Part shown: positions 62,494 through 64,000 of the stretch, piece by piece
Layout of the letters: each line of letters opens with the position of its first letter
Numbering within the stretch: position 1 is the stretch's first letter
Source: Brienomyrus brachyistius
Lineage: Eukaryota > Chordata > Actinopteri > Osteoglossiformes > Mormyridae
Length of the DNA: 64,000 nt
Assembly (NCBI RefSeq): GCF_023856365.1
Contig: NC_064548.1
Coordinates: 1,364,001-1,428,000 of the forward strand
Direction of reading: 5' to 3'
The notes under the pieces: generated by a model
Database searches by the model: none
What the model saw: only the letters and a program-made list of their open reading frames with translations
What the model was told of the DNA's origin: nothing
Translations under genes and position numbers: made by a program

Positions 62494-62683
62494 CTCAGGT
62501 AGATAAATTATTGAACGCCCCTCGTATATTTGGAAAGAAGGGACCTGACATGCAGCCACAGCTCAGTAAGAAGCATGGTGGAAGCCTGGCAGATACAATA
62601 CTAACTGAGCCTTCACCACATTTATCACTGCAGCCTGTGGATGGCAGTACATTCCAATGGCAGCCAAAGGTTTTTGAACATTA
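62494..62683. other. No gene seen
   Basis: Short spacer between the ERV LTR and a SINE, without recognised features. Confidence 0.35.
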
Positions 62684-62920
62684 GGGGACAGTGTAGGGCT
62701 CAGTGGGCTAAGCCTATGTGCCTGTAATCAGAAGGTTACCAGTTCAAACCCAATCTCAACACATCTGCAGGTCCTTCAGCAAAGTCCTTAACCCCCAGCT
62801 CCCTAGGCACCTCAACAGGTGGATGCCCTTTGCAGACCGCTTACTCTACAAAGAGCAAGCTGAGGGAGGTATAAAGGCAATTTTCCCACAGGGATAAATA
62901 AAGTATTGATTATTATTATA
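62684..62920 (+). repeat. tRNA-derived SINE, long form
   Basis: 237 bp: GGGCTCAGTGGGCTAAGCCT, B-box-like AGTTCAAACCC, CCTTAACCCCCAGCTCCCTA, then a 3' body ending CACAGGGATAAATAAAGTAT and TTATTATTAT. Head and tail match the SINE at 43366; the middle ~100 bp (GCACCTCAACAGGTGGATGC onward) is present only here. Confidence 0.85.
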
Positions 62921-63251
62921 TTGAATTTTTTTCTGATTGCTTAAACACTAAAAGGAAAAGTCTTCCACATTTGGCATAACTTTACACTTAGTAAAACATC
63001 AGCCTATATTTGCACCACAGTAAGCACATTGTCAGTTTCACACTTCTTACAAAACTCAACACACAGTGACTTACAAATCCAAATGCACTTCTCCATTTCA
63101 AAGCACTGACTTTCAAATAACCACACACATGAACCATTTTGTTAAAGACAACCACCAGGTGTATAAACACTTAGGTGCTTAATTATAGACACACCAATCA
63201 GGTTTAGGCACTATAAAAGGGAATAGGTGAGTTAACCTGTCATCAACAAAC

Positions 63252-63434
63252 ATGGAGGACATGAGAGGAAGAAGAAGGGTGAGAATGAGAGGAGGCATCC
63301 ATGATGGAGAAGCAGGTGGAGGTAGATGCACAGGTCATGGAAGAGGCCAAAGCAGAGGTCAAGAAAGAGGTTGTGGCAGAGGAAGACATAGTGAAGGGAG
63401 AGGACAAAGAAGGAGAAGACCTAAAAAGATTTAA
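63252..63434 (+). CDS. Arg/Gly-rich 60-aa ORF, possibly a transposase N-terminus
   Basis: Begins MEDMRGRRRVRMRGGIHDGE and continues RGQSRGQERGCGRGRHSEGR, ending RRRRPKKI. ATTATAGACACACC...GCACTATAAAAGGGA about 40 bp upstream looks like a promoter. RG-rich starts of this kind precede some fish Tc1/mariner-like transposases, but the helix-turn-helix and DDE parts are absent here. Assignment is tentative. Confidence 0.35.
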   Translation: MEDMRGRRRVRMRGGIHDGEAGGGRCTGHGRGQSRGQERGCGRGRHSEGRGQRRRRPKKI

Positions 63435-63520
63435 ATATGGTTTTGGCCAATAATGGAATAAGACTCCATTTTTCAAAACAACACTGTCAGTGACCAAACA
63501 GTTTTTGGCAACATTCACCA

Positions 63521-63694
63521 GTGGCCTGTACTACGAAGTGGGGTTACTGGCTTATCGGGGTAACATTGGATTTAAAGTAGTCTGGCCTAAATGTAAGTGA
63601 ACGAATATGAAATCCATTTAAACTGTGGTTCATCCATTTAAATCTGACAAGTTACCCCGATAAGCCAGTAACCCTGCTTTGTAGTACAGGCCAC
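63521..63694. mobile_element. MITE with ~45-bp terminal inverted repeats
   Basis: Left end GTGGCCTGTACTACGAAGTG then GGGTTACTGGCTTATCGGGG, mirrored on the right with two or three mismatches (CCCTGCTTTGTAGTACAGGC). 174 bp, no coding capacity. No target duplication is evident. Confidence 0.85.
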
Positions 63695-63819
63695 GGGTAT
63701 CTCTTTCTGCACTGGCTTGAATCCTAAAAAACAATCACGTTCAGATGAAACAACTGTACAAAGTGCCATTTTAAACCAATTCAGACCGGGTGAAAAACCT
63801 GCGGCATGATTATGTGGAG

Positions 63820-63909
63820 GTAAGTATTGGTCACTGCATGCATACTTTTTACATTTAGCTCTACTGTCTGACTAGACCTATTTTGACTTACATGTTTTCT
63901 GTGTTCCAG
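63820..63909 (+). other. Possible 90-bp intron at the window edge
   Basis: A consensus donor GAG|GTAAGT (63817-63825) is followed by acceptor TTTTCTGTGTTCCAG|AG (63909). Downstream, 63910-64000 is open (RVLQMDAEEIPYPTSPYHLH). The upstream exon is open in the matching frame for only about 45 bp, so a real gene here is unproven. Confidence 0.25.
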
Positions 63910-64000
63910 AGAGTTTTGCAAATGGATGCTGAGGAAATCCCTTATCCCACATCACCTTACCACCTGCACTACGGCACCCCCTCCCCTACCCCCTTTCACT

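Overview
The window reads as repeat-dense, non-genic chromatin of a ray-finned fish, almost certainly a teleost. Evidence: a Rex3-type RTE retrotransposon, an L2 element with the teleost 3' tail, a V-SINE (DANA-like), RTE-tailed tRNA SINEs, hAT, PIF/Harbinger and Tc1/mariner debris, fish-type ERVs and a Penelope-like element. I find no intact host gene. Nearly every recognisable protein belongs to a mobile element, and nearly all of them carry stops, frameshifts or deletions. The species cannot be named from sequence alone.

Layout. 1-2.75 kb: foldback with ~890-bp arms. 3-7.2 kb: old duplicated non-coding sequence holding two solo LTRs. 7.2-9.9 kb: complete pol-less LTR element 'B'. 10.9-13.4 kb: decayed ERV on minus. 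14.2-15.1 kb: truncated relative 'C'. 16.6-19.9 kb: Rex3 inside a ~118-bp satellite. 20-20.9 kb: unrecognised ORF pair. 22.7-24.9 kb: L2. 25-27 kb: SINE, CA-rich repeat and Harbinger exon. 27.5-29 kb: CR1-type LINE with an uninterrupted RT-bearing ORF. 29.8-30.8 kb: hAT element with a nested MITE. 32-33.9 kb: pol-less element 'D'. 34-37.2 kb: V-SINE, two solo LTRs and a SINE. 37.8-45.3 kb: L1/Tx1-type LINE on minus, broken by pol-less element 'E' and a SINE. 45.4-48.3 kb: Penelope-like element with an upstream SGNH-hydrolase-like domain. 48.3-52.7 kb: Gypsy element with a solo LTR in its gag. 52.7-55.1 kb: telomere-like repeats, hAT fragment and a ~124-bp satellite holding a 748-bp LTR. 55.1-57.4 kb: mariner end and Gypsy RT fragment split by pol-less element 'F'. 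57.4-62.5 kb: ERV on minus with a 5' LTR and no 3' LTR. 62.7-64 kb: SINE, RG-rich ORF and MITE.

The most notable system is a family of pol-less LTR elements, all on the + strand: four two-ended copies (B, D, E, F), one truncated copy (C) and three solo LTRs (4560, 34828, 35940). Most have exact 5-bp target duplications. They encode a proline-rich protein with in-frame repeats and a conserved hydrophobic C-terminus, with no recognisable Gag, protease, RT or integrase. No tRNA primer site follows the 5' LTR. Instead the first bases after the LTR (AATGACGGACC, containing the start codon) are the reverse complement of GGTCCGTCATT/GTCCGTCATT in the LTR, ~31 nt after a TATA-like box. That is the arrangement expected of Tf1/sushi-type self-priming. 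All four two-ended copies also keep a splice-acceptor-like site 73-102 bp before the 3' LTR.

The second item of interest is the Penelope-like element, whose first ORF looks like an SGNH hydrolase. All calls are by eye; no alignment or database search was run.
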